Shown here: positions 7,227 to 13,391 of the stretch, in pieces | Numbering within the stretch: position 1 is the stretch's first letter | Layout: each line of letters opens with the position of its first letter | Origin: CAYZQE01 sp964480635 | Lineage (GTDB): Bacteria > Pseudomonadota > Gammaproteobacteria > GCA-001735895 | NCBI GenBank assembly: GCA_964480635.1 | Contig: CAYZQE010000060.1 | Coordinates: 1-15,192, forward strand | Length of the DNA stretch: 15,192 bases | Reading direction: 5' to 3' | Notes under the pieces: generated by a model | The model's input: only the letters and a program-made list of their open reading frames with translations | Told to the model about the DNA's origin: nothing | Database searches by the model: none | Position numbers and translations under genes: made by a program

Positions 7227-8936
7227 TTAACTATCGATACTCTGTGCCAGTTCAACTAACTTTAAAAACTCGCCTCTATAACCATGCGGGTCATTACCCT
7301 TCGTGTGACGCGCTAATTCAAGAATATCGTCATAGTTAAAATTATTTATCTGCTGTCCATGACCCAATTTTTGCGCAAAGGCGGCTACCGAAGCGGCAAA
7401 CTTAAGTTCGTTATTAGACCCCTTAAGGGCAAGGTGGCTAAAAATGGCTTGTTGAATAAGCTGAGACTTAGCAGCATGACCTTGCTTAGGGTTTTTGTAA
7501 CGTAATTTTACAAAAGCGAGCTCATTGCTATGTTTTTTTACGCTAGCTGGCGTTGATGGTTGGTATCTTAAAGAGTCAATTGACACGTGTTGGCTACCTT
7601 TTAAGCTAATTTCATAAAGAGCCGTGACCGTATGCCCCGCACCAATTTCACCCGCGTCTACTTTATCATTATTAAAATCTTCACGGTTTAATAAACGGTT
7701 TTCATAACCGATTAAACGATATTCAGAAACTTGATTAGGGTTCCATTCAACTTGAATTTTGACATCTTTAGCAATGGTTTCAAGGGTTGCAGAAATTTGC
7801 CCCACCAATGTTTTACGAGCTTCACTCAAATTGTCAATATAGGCATAATTACCATCACCATGGTCAGCTAATTGCTCCATTAAGTGATCATTATAATTGC
7901 CACTACCAAAGCCCAGTGTTGTTAAAGCAATGCCATCATCTTTTTTACGTTTGATTAAATCAATTAACGCATCGTGGTTAACCGTACCTACATTAAAATC
8001 ACCATCAGTGGCTAAAATAACGCGGTTAATACCACCTTCAATAAAAGACTCTTGGGCTAATTGATAAGCCAGCTTAATACCAGAAGACCCGTTAGTAGAG
8101 CCGCCTGCACGTAACGCGTTAATTGCTTGTAAAATATCACTGCGTTGATCGCCCGCAGTCGGTTTAAGTACAACACCAGAAGCGCCCGCATAAACAACAA
8201 TACTGACGCGATCATCTTTATTTAATTGTTTAATTAACAGCTTAAAAGCATTTTTTAATAAGGGGAGTTTGTCTGGAGCATTCATAGAACCTGACACATC
8301 CATTAAAAAGACTAAGTTAGCCGCGCTTCTTTGCTGCTCAGGTAAATAACCTTGCAAACCAATTTGAACCAGCTGAGTATGCTCATTCCAAGGTGTTTGA
8401 ATCATCTGAGTAGACACAGAAAAAGGCATGCCATTTTGTTTTGGTTGAGCATATTGATAATCAAAGTAATTAACCATCTCTTCAATTCGAATGGCATTAG
8501 ACGGCGGCAAATCACCATTGTTTAAATATTTTCGAACGATGGCGTAAGACCCCGTATCAACATCAATGCTAAAAGTAGAAACAGGCTGTTCGCTGACTTT
8601 AATAATGCCATTAGCCGTTATGTCAGCAAACTTATCACGATTAATCACCTCAGTTATTGGAGGCATAAAACGTGTCACCATCGGTGAAGATGAAGCAGAA
8701 TCAAAAGCCAGCATCGGGCGCGATTGCATTGATTGATATTTAATTTTCTTTCCAGCCAATTTTTGGGGCAAGAAAGCATGTTCGCTAACGCTGATGTCTT
8801 TTTTTAAGACCAAAGCCTCATGTTCAGGTAGAAGAGGGCTAATGGGCATAACATGAGATGTTTTGGTTTGGTCAACACTGCATGCCATGACAGCCATACT
8901 GGTAAAAATGGTTAATGAGCTAGTTCTAAAATTCAT
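7227..8936 (-). CDS. YfbK-like von Willebrand factor A lipoprotein
   Basis: 569 residues. The signal peptide ends in lipobox VMAC (Cys19, followed by Ser20), so the product should be an envelope lipoprotein. After a linker to about 100, the vWF-like N-terminal domain carries TFSIDVDTGSYAIVRKYLNN (121-140) and IRIEEMVNYFDY (149-160). The vWA domain (about 207-380) has an intact metal-ion-dependent adhesion site: DVSGS (Asp213, Ser215, Ser217), Thr281 and ATDGD at 309-313. The rest matches the YfbK C-terminal domain (DUF3520). AGGA sits 8 nt before the ATG. It is first in the vWA-sigma-anti-sigma group; this partnership recurs in Gammaproteobacteria, but its signal is unknown. A metal-dependent adhesion or sensing role is inference. 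Confidence 0.93.
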   Translation of the reverse strand: MNFRTSSLTIFTSMAVMACSVDQTKTSHVMPISPLLPEHEALVLKKDISVSEHAFLPQKLAGKKIKYQSMQSRPMLAFDSASSSPMVTRFMPPITEVINRDKFADITANGIIKVSEQPVSTFSIDVDTGSYAIVRKYLNNGDLPPSNAIRIEEMVNYFDYQYAQPKQNGMPFSVSTQMIQTPWNEHTQLVQIGLQGYLPEQQRSAANLVFLMDVSGSMNAPDKLPLLKNAFKLLIKQLNKDDRVSIVVYAGASGVVLKPTAGDQRSDILQAINALRAGGSTNGSSGIKLAYQLAQESFIEGGINRVILATDGDFNVGTVNHDALIDLIKRKKDDGIALTTLGFGSGNYNDHLMEQLADHGDGNYAYIDNLSEARKTLVGQISATLETIAKDVKIQVEWNPNQVSEYRLIGYENRLLNREDFNNDKVDAGEIGAGHTVTALYEISLKGSQHVSIDSLRYQPSTPASVKKHSNELAFVKLRYKNPKQGHAAKSQLIQQAIFSHLALKGSNNELKFAASVAAFAQKLGHGQQINNFNYDDILELARHTKGNDPHGYRGEFLKLVELAQSIDS

Positions 8937-8938
8937 AA

Positions 8939-8984
8939 TATTTCCTGTTTTGTTTGTAATACTGAGTAAACGTTTCAGGAAATA
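8939..8984 (-). promoter_or_regulatory. Inverted repeat covering the ribosome site of the vWA gene
   Basis: A perfect 9-bp inverted repeat: TATTTCCTG (8939-8947) and CAGGAAATA (8976-8984). In the minus-strand transcript the 3' arm is CAGGAAATA, which contains the AGGA ribosome site. If transcription starts upstream of 8984 the RNA could fold and hide that site. The 28-nt loop makes it a modest hairpin. The segment TCCTGAAACG next to it resembles an ECF -35 element, but its spacing to the gene is too short to be convincing. Confidence 0.45.
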
Positions 8985-9025
8985 AAAAGGGGTTAAAATA
9001 AAATTAATAATTTATTTGGCTCAAT

Positions 9026-9328
9026 TTTCTAAGCTGCCTGTGCGGCAGTGAACTTTCACGATGTGGCTAAGGCTAAAGATTGGATTTTCTAAGCTGCCTG
9101 TGCGGCAGTGAACGAGTGGTGCAAAAATATTAATGGTGACNNNNNNNNNNNNNNNNNNNNNNNNNNNNNNNNNNNNNNNNNNNNNNNNNNNNNNNNNNNN
9201 NNNNNNNNNNNNNNNNNNNNNNNNNNNNNNNNNNNNNNNNTTTCTAAGCTGCCTGTGCGGCAGTGAACGAGTGGTGCAAAAATATTAATGGTGACTTTTT
9301 TTTCTAAGCTGCCTGTGCGGCAGTGAAC
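9026..9328 (-). CRISPR. Type I-F CRISPR array (short, interrupted by an assembly gap)
   Basis: Four identical 28-bp repeats are visible: 9026-9053, 9086-9113, 9241-9268 and 9301-9328. On the minus strand the repeat starts GTTCACTGCC, continues GCACAGGCAG and ends CTTAGAAA, the type I-F pattern with the CTGCC/GGCAG stem recognised by Cas6f (Csy4); the loop is GCACA. Spacers are exactly 32 bp (9054-9085 and 9269-9300). The third, 9114-9140, is cut by the N block and its visible 27 nt equal the start of 9269-9300. The repeat orientation and the AT-rich flank place the leader at the high-coordinate end, with transcription toward the vWA gene. No cas genes are in the window. Because the gap edges overlap, the real number of units could be three repeats or more. 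Confidence 0.95.
9141..9240. other. Assembly gap (100 N) inside the CRISPR array
   Basis: The 55 bases before the gap (9086-9140) are identical to the 55 bases after it (9241-9295). This is the signature of two contigs that end on the same k-mer and were joined with a fixed N run. The true gap may be zero, or may hold extra repeat-spacer units. Confidence 0.9.
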
Positions 9329-9430
9329 TATAATAATAACTTAATATAAGTAAAAATATCAATGGCTTATCATATTAATTTGAATTTACCCTTTAAAAAA
9401 ACATTAGTTCTAAGTGATTGATTTTAAAGG
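9329..9430 (-). promoter_or_regulatory. CRISPR leader with two IHF-type sites
   Basis: An AT-rich tract beside the leader-end repeat. It holds two perfect matches to the IHF consensus WATCAANNNNTTR: TATCAATGGCTTA on the plus strand at 9357-9369 and AATCAATCACTTA on the minus strand at 9411-9423. These lie about 29-41 and 83-95 bp from the first repeat. Type I-F leaders are known to use a proximal and a distal IHF site to bend DNA for Cas1-Cas2/3 integration, so this leader looks competent for acquisition if cas genes exist elsewhere. Confidence 0.7.
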
Positions 9431-9632
9431 TGTAATTTTTTTATTAAATTTTTTGGTTAATTAAAGCATTGCAAGGATAGAAAGTCCTTATCTTTTACCC
9501 CCATTATGGTAAGCAGCCATAAAAAAGGCGTTTTAATTTTAACGTTAGGTTCGGCGGCTCGTGATGGTTTTGTGATATTTAACTGCTAAACTTTAATTTT
9601 AGTCTCGGTTTATTGCGATTATCGCTAGGGTT
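9431..9632 (+). promoter_or_regulatory. Upstream region of the OmpR-family regulator with 11-bp direct repeats
   Basis: No gene is present. GTGATGGTTTT (9561) and GTGATATTTAA (9572) are adjacent direct repeats with exact 11-bp spacing, about 60 bp before the ATG. TAAACT (9587-9592) is a plausible -10 element 15 bp after the start of the second repeat. PhoB/OmpR-type regulators bind such repeats, so autoregulation by the product at 9633 is possible. A short stem TTATGG/CCATAA near 9504-9523 precedes it. Confidence 0.4.
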
Positions 9633-10349
9633 ATGTCAAAGAAAATTTTAATAATTGAAGATAATGTTGATATAGCTAACCTTATTCGCGTTAATTTACT
9701 CAGTAAAAATATGGTCGTTGATGTGGCTGGTGATGGCGTGCAAGGGCTTCAATTGGCTTTGTCAAATCAATACCAAATGATTATTTTAGATTTAATGCTT
9801 CCCAAAATGGATGGTATGGATGTGTGCCGAACTTTGCGTAGCCAAAATAATTTTACGCCAATTCTTATGCTAACCGCTAAAAATTCAGAGTTAGACCGTG
9901 TTTTAGGGTTAGAAGTAGGCGCTGATGATTATTTAACCAAACCCTTTAGCGTGCCAGAAATACTCGCGCGTATTCATGCCATTATTCGCCGTAGTGAGCA
10001 ATATCAGACACCAGAATCTAAAGAAAGTGTGGAGCGGCTATTGTTCGATGATTTGAGTATCGACCCTGATACACGAGAAGTCACTTTAGGCGATACCATG
10101 ATTGAATTGACAGCTAAAGAGTTTGACTTGTTATGGCATTTTGCTTGTCATCCTGGTCGAGTTTATTCACGCGCACAGTTACTTAGCTCTATTTGGGGTT
10201 ATGGTCACGAAGGTTATGAGCACACGGTTAATTCTCACATTAATCGCTTACGTTCTAAAATAGAAGTTGATCCTGCGCAACCCAAGTTTGTGATGACGGT
10301 TTGGGGTGTGGGTTATAAATTTAACAATGAATTACAGGCAGTATCATGA
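9633..10349 (+). CDS. OmpR/PhoB-family response regulator
   Basis: 238 residues. Receiver domain 1-120: acidic pair Glu9/Asp10, phospho-acceptor Asp53 in ILDLMLPKMDG, Thr81 in LTAK, Lys103 in LTKPF. The C-terminal winged helix spans about 135-232, with ELTAKEFDLLWHFACHPGRV, YSRAQLLSSIWG and the recognition-helix segment HTVNSHINRLRSKIE. This is a DNA-binding transcription factor, active when phosphorylated by the kinase encoded next. The ATG is placed by the conserved N-terminus; an AGGG only 2 nt upstream is too close to be a good ribosome site. Its stop overlaps the kinase start by 4 bp (ATGA). The stimulus is unknown. The 11-bp GTGA repeats before this gene and before the bufferin operon make it a candidate regulator of both. 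Confidence 0.95.
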   Translation: MSKKILIIEDNVDIANLIRVNLLSKNMVVDVAGDGVQGLQLALSNQYQMIILDLMLPKMDGMDVCRTLRSQNNFTPILMLTAKNSELDRVLGLEVGADDYLTKPFSVPEILARIHAIIRRSEQYQTPESKESVERLLFDDLSIDPDTREVTLGDTMIELTAKEFDLLWHFACHPGRVYSRAQLLSSIWGYGHEGYEHTVNSHINRLRSKIEVDPAQPKFVMTVWGVGYKFNNELQAVS

Positions 10350-11821
10350 TTTTTCGTACTCTGCTGAGTCGTATAGCGCTGACGCTCTTTATCTTATTGC
10401 TTATTGTTGGTTTATTGCTGGTGCAAATGATTCAACAAAGTAGCGTGTCTTATCAACAAGAAGTGGCGCAAAAACTTAATGTTGGTTTGGCTAAGCATAT
10501 TGTTGATGAACAGCCGTTAATTCGTGAAGGAGAAATAGATAAGGTTGTTTTAAAGGAGCTATTTCATAATTTAATGGTGATTAATCCTACCATCGAAATT
10601 TATTTATTAAATGGAAGCGGTCAGGTGATTGATTATTTTGCACCAGAAGGCAAAATTAAACGAACGAGTGTTGATATAGCGCCCATTAAGCAGTTTTTAC
10701 AACAAGATGCGCGATTCCCTTTGAAGGGAGACGACCCAAGAAATATCAATGGGTTTAAGGTTTTTTCAGCAGCTGAAATCATCGAAAATGACCAGTTTCA
10801 AGGGTATCTGTATGTTGTTTTAGGCGGTGAACAATATGATGATGCGATGGCGATGTTAGGTGAAAGCTTTATTTTTGATTCAACGCTGAGTATTTTAATG
10901 TTGGCTTTGCTAACGGCTTTAATGGGCGGTGTTTTAGTGTTTTCATTTCAAACACGACGTTTACGCCATTTAGGTGATGTGATGAAAAATTATGCAGATG
11001 ACGCCTCGACGCATAAGGCTCAGTCGCGCTATGAAGGGAGCCACGGGTCTAAAGATGAGATTGATGTGCTAGGGACTCAATTTAATAAAATGGCCGATAA
11101 AATTAATGGCCAAGTTGATGAGCTTAAAAAAATGGATAGCATGCGCCGTGAAATGGTGGCTAATGTGTCGCATGATTTACGCACACCATTAACAGCTATG
11201 CGGGGATATTTAGAAACCTTAGTGCTGCAACATGATGATATTTCTAAAGATGCTCAACTAGAATATATTCAAACAGCGCTGAGTCATAGTCAGCATTTAG
11301 CTAATTTGGTCGAAGAGTTATTCGAATTAGCTAAGTTAGATTCGTGCGAATCAGTGGTGTATGCCGAGCCATTTTCTATGGGTGAATTAGTGATGGATGT
11401 TGCGCAAAAATATCAATTACCAGCCGAAAAACTAAGCATTGATCTTCATATTAGCCTTAACCCTAAAGCACCTTTAATTCATGGTGATTTAGGTATGATG
11501 CAACGCGTGTTAGAAAACTTAATTGATAATGGGCTTAGGCATACACCTTCTGGTGGGCATATTACGATGAGTGTGGATGTGGAATCGGGCAATGTGGTTG
11601 TTAAAATAGCCGATACGGGATGCGGTATTCCTAAAGAAGATGTGTCACGAGTATTTGAACGCTTTTATCAGCAAGACAGTACGCGTACAAAATCAACTAA
11701 CGCAGGTTTGGGTTTGGCTATCGTATATCGTATTTTAGAGCTGCATCATAGTGTGATTCAAGTCAGCAGTGAAGTGAATGAGGGAACAACATTTACTTTT
11801 GAAATGAAACCTCAATTATAA
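10346..11821 (+). CDS. Sensor histidine kinase, partner of the OmpR-family regulator
   Basis: 491 residues. TM1 about 9-28; a periplasmic sensor region about 29-178 with a PAS/Cache-like stretch (EIYLLNGSGQVIDYF); TM2 about 179-201; HAMP about 202-265; HisKA with His276 in SHDLRTPLTAMRGYLE; HATPase with N-box NLIDNGLRHTP (Asn395), DTGCGIP and GLGLAIVYR. It is a complete orthodox kinase. No Cys/His/Met cluster suggesting direct metal sensing is visible in the periplasmic part. It is co-translated with the regulator through the ATGA overlap. Its last 6 bp overlap the convergent toxin gene, and no terminator is visible between them. Confidence 0.94.
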   Translation: MIFRTLLSRIALTLFILLLIVGLLLVQMIQQSSVSYQQEVAQKLNVGLAKHIVDEQPLIREGEIDKVVLKELFHNLMVINPTIEIYLLNGSGQVIDYFAPEGKIKRTSVDIAPIKQFLQQDARFPLKGDDPRNINGFKVFSAAEIIENDQFQGYLYVVLGGEQYDDAMAMLGESFIFDSTLSILMLALLTALMGGVLVFSFQTRRLRHLGDVMKNYADDASTHKAQSRYEGSHGSKDEIDVLGTQFNKMADKINGQVDELKKMDSMRREMVANVSHDLRTPLTAMRGYLETLVLQHDDISKDAQLEYIQTALSHSQHLANLVEELFELAKLDSCESVVYAEPFSMGELVMDVAQKYQLPAEKLSIDLHISLNPKAPLIHGDLGMMQRVLENLIDNGLRHTPSGGHITMSVDVESGNVVVKIADTGCGIPKEDVSRVFERFYQQDSTRTKSTNAGLGLAIVYRILELHHSVIQVSSEVNEGTTFTFEMKPQL

Positions 11822-12223
11822 AAGAGTGAGTAGTTCTTTAGGTAGGTAGATAGGAATTGATGCTTTTTTATAGTCTTTAGGATTACGGGTAACAATAGCG
11901 GTTATATTTAATGACGTTGCCGAAAAATATTGAACAGCATCTTCAAAATCAGTGAAATTTGAATTGATAGCTTGCTCTAAAACATTTGATGTCACGGGGG
12001 CAATATTAAATAAGTGTAATAGTTTTTTAATTTCAATTTTGGCTAAATTTCTATTTAGCATTTTTGTTATTAAATAATCTAAAGTTGTAATGGTTGTTGC
12101 GCATAAATAGCCATTAATTTGTTTGCGCTCTACTAAGCTAAGCAAAGAGGCCGAATGCTCTATAAAAGGGGCTCTATTAAGTAGGACATCGAGGATAATG
12201 TTGGTATCAAATAAAACCTTCAT
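11816..12223 (-). CDS. PIN-domain toxin (VapC-like)
   Basis: 135 residues. It opens with the PIN motif LFDTNIILDVLL (Asp6). Further acidic residues are in TTLDYLI (Asp49) and NSNFTDFEDAVQ (Asp92, Glu94, Asp95), and the C-terminal part has TAIVTRNPKDY (Asn114, Asp117). These fit the metal-binding site of PIN ribonucleases, which cleave RNA, often tRNA or rRNA, when not held by an antitoxin. The start ATG overlaps the antitoxin stop by 4 bp (ATGA), the usual coupled arrangement with antitoxin first. The target RNA cannot be predicted. Confidence 0.9.
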   Translation of the reverse strand: MKVLFDTNIILDVLLNRAPFIEHSASLLSLVERKQINGYLCATTITTLDYLITKMLNRNLAKIEIKKLLHLFNIAPVTSNVLEQAINSNFTDFEDAVQYFSATSLNITAIVTRNPKDYKKASIPIYLPKELLTLL

Positions 12224-12456
12224 AAATATTTGTCTTCAAGATGTTTTTTATAATCAGATTTGCCAATTTTATTGGCGTCTAAAATACCAATAAGTGATTG
12301 AGTAATGGGGGTAGGCGATGGCAGTTTGGGATCGTTAGTTAAGGCTTTAAAGTAATCAGCAACAACCTTAGATAATGATTTATCATGTTTTTTAGCATAA
12401 ATCTTAGCCTGTTGAATGAGTGAATTATCTAGGCGTAACGTAAGTTTAGATTGCAT
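12220..12456 (-). CDS. Ribbon-helix-helix-like antitoxin of the PIN toxin
   Basis: 78 residues. The N-terminus (KLTLRLDNSLIQQAKIYAK, residues 4-22) has the beta-strand plus helix pattern of ribbon-helix-helix (Arc/CopG-type) DNA-binding proteins, and HDKSLSKVVADYFKAL forms the second helix. The C-terminal 35 residues (ITQSLIGILDANKIGKSDYK, then a lysine-rich tail) are likely the toxin-neutralising arm. The first gene of the pair has no clear ribosome site before its ATG; the predicted transcript leader is only about 10 nt. A perfect palindrome directly upstream should be its own operator. Confidence 0.85.
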   Translation of the reverse strand: MQSKLTLRLDNSLIQQAKIYAKKHDKSLSKVVADYFKALTNDPKLPSPTPITQSLIGILDANKIGKSDYKKHLEDKYL

Positions 12457-12462
12457 TGTAAT

Positions 12463-12498
12463 TTTGACGTATTAAATGATAACTTATTGTACGTCAAA
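12463..12498 (-). promoter_or_regulatory. Palindromic operator and promoter of the toxin-antitoxin pair
   Basis: TTTGACGTA (12463-12471) and TACGTCAAA (12490-12498) form a perfect 9-bp inverted repeat with an 18-bp spacer, ending 7 bp upstream of the antitoxin ATG. On the minus strand the outer arm supplies a -35 TTGACG (12497-12492), with TTTAAT (15-bp spacing) or TAATAC (17-bp) as the -10. Binding of the antitoxin here would block its own promoter. Confidence 0.7.
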
Positions 12499-12540
12499 TA
12501 CTCATTAGGTAAAGTGTTAATTATTCGTATTTAGTGCTTC

Positions 12541-12593
12541 GTGATAAAAAAGTGACAATTTTGTGAAAACGTTGTGAATAAATGTCTTCATAC
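12541..12593 (+). promoter_or_regulatory. Bufferin operon promoter with four 11-bp direct repeats
   Basis: GTGA begins at 12541, 12552, 12563 and 12574: GTGATAAAAAA, GTGACAATTTT, GTGAAAACGTT, GTGAATAAATG. The spacing is exactly 11 bp each time, one helical turn, as in PhoB/OmpR-type operators. CATACT (12588-12593) is a plausible -10 14 bp after the last repeat start, so the repeats would occupy the -35 position as for an activator. I see no good sigma-70 -35 hexamer. Confidence 0.5.
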
Positions 12594-12629
12594 TTCTGTT
12601 TCTTACAAATAGGAATAGGAAATATCTTC

Positions 12630-13060
12630 ATGAATACATTGACTAAAACAACAGGAATCGCATTAGCTATAGCAGCAGCAAGTTTAGCCGGCTGTAACTC
12701 TACCGGTGGCGATAAGATGGGCGCAGATAAAATGTCTGCCAAAGCTGAAAGCGTTCATTGCTTTGGTGTTAACAAATGTAAAGGNNNNNNNNNNNNNNNN
12801 NNNNNNNNNNNNNNNNNNNNNNNNNNNNNNNNNNNNNNNNNNNNNNNNNNNNNNNNNNNNNNNNNNNNNNNNNNNNNNNNNNNNAAATGTCTGCCAAAGC
12901 TGAAAGCGTTCATTGCTTTGGTGTTAACAAATGTAAAGGCCATAACGATTGCAAAACGGCCTCTAATGCTTGCAAAGGCCATGCGTCTTGTAAAGGTCAG
13001 GGCTTCTTAGGCATGTCTTCTAAAGCATGTGGTGATGTTGGTGGAAACACGAAAGGTTAG
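12630..13060 (+). CDS. Bufferin-type Cys-rich precursor, lipoprotein form (split by assembly gap)
   Basis: The N block at 12785-12884 is flanked by an identical 55-nt sequence. Merging the two copies gives an intact 276-nt gene of 91 residues; with 100 N the frame appears broken, so the frameshift is artificial. The ATG at 12630 has AGGA 9 nt upstream. Its signal peptide ends in SLAGC (Cys22, then Asn23), a lipobox that predicts an outer-membrane lipoprotein. The mature core has six further Cys (44, 50, 56, 63, 69, 82) in repeated NKCKG / NDCK / NACKG / ASCKG units, like DUF2282 or BufA2-type bufferins. These are copper-binding ribosomal peptides whose Cys are converted by a DUF692 enzyme, encoded downstream here. 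Metal binding is inferred from the family. Confidence 0.8.
12785..12884. other. Assembly gap (100 N) inside the first precursor gene
   Basis: Bases 12730-12784 equal 12885-12939 over 55 nt, the same overlap length as at the other gap. The two contigs share one 55-mer. Collapsing it restores the frame. The alternative is a loop holding one or more further copies of this gene or its core. Confidence 0.9.
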
Positions 13061-13108
13061 TCTCGAAAACAATCACTTTTTATCAAAAACAAAACAGGAA
13101 TATATAGA

Positions 13109-13372
13109 ATGAAAATTTCAAAAAAATCATTAGCATTAGGCGCAACTTTAGCATTAGCAGCAGCCACTATGTCTGCAGTGCCAACCATTGCCGTTGCAGG
13201 TTCTCATGCAGCACCATCAAACATTCATTGTTTTGGTGTTAACAAATGTAAAGGTCATAACGACTGTAAAACAGCCTCTAATGCTTGCAAAGGCCACGCT
13301 TCTTGTAAAGGTCAAGGTTTTGTAGCAGTAACGGCTTCTGCATGTGGTCACATGGGTGGCACGGTTAAGTAA
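13109..13372 (+). CDS. Bufferin-type Cys-rich precursor, secreted form
   Basis: 87 residues. It has a Sec signal peptide with KKS at 5-7, a long hydrophobic Ala/Leu core and likely cleavage after AVA at 28-30; there is no lipobox. The mature peptide has six Cys (41, 47, 53, 60, 66, 79) in the order HCFGVNKCKGHNDC, SNACKGHASCKGQGF and ASACG, with the same spacing as the first precursor. AGGA lies 9 nt before the ATG. The core is about 90 percent identical in nucleotides to its neighbour (by eye), whereas signal peptide and tail differ, so a tandem duplication followed by changes in localisation is likely. It should be exported to the periplasm and sequester copper after modification by BufB/BufC. 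Confidence 0.88.
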   Translation: MKISKKSLALGATLALAAATMSAVPTIAVAGSHAAPSNIHCFGVNKCKGHNDCKTASNACKGHASCKGQGFVAVTASACGHMGGTVK

Positions 13373-13391
13373 TTAACTAAACAGGCCTATG

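Noticed and set aside
7214..7255. Sigma factor starting at TTG 7255.
   Set aside because: It would lie within the vWA coding region, has no well-placed ribosome site and adds residues before the usual ECF N-terminus; the ATG at 7213 fits better.
9054..9085. Spacer 9054-9085 as a self-targeting spacer against the palindrome at 330-380 (shared AGGCTAAAG).
   Set aside because: Only 9 bases match and the flanks differ; this is within chance.
12582..13010. A longer open frame starting at ATG 12582 and running through the N block as one 142-residue protein.
   Set aside because: Its start lies inside the promoter repeats, the lipoprotein signal begins at 12630 with a proper ribosome site, and the sequence after the Ns is out of frame only because of the artificial 100-N length.
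12630..13060. First precursor gene as a frameshifted pseudogene.
   Set aside because: Collapsing the 55-nt duplication restores an uninterrupted 91-residue frame with all six core Cys, so the break is an assembly effect.
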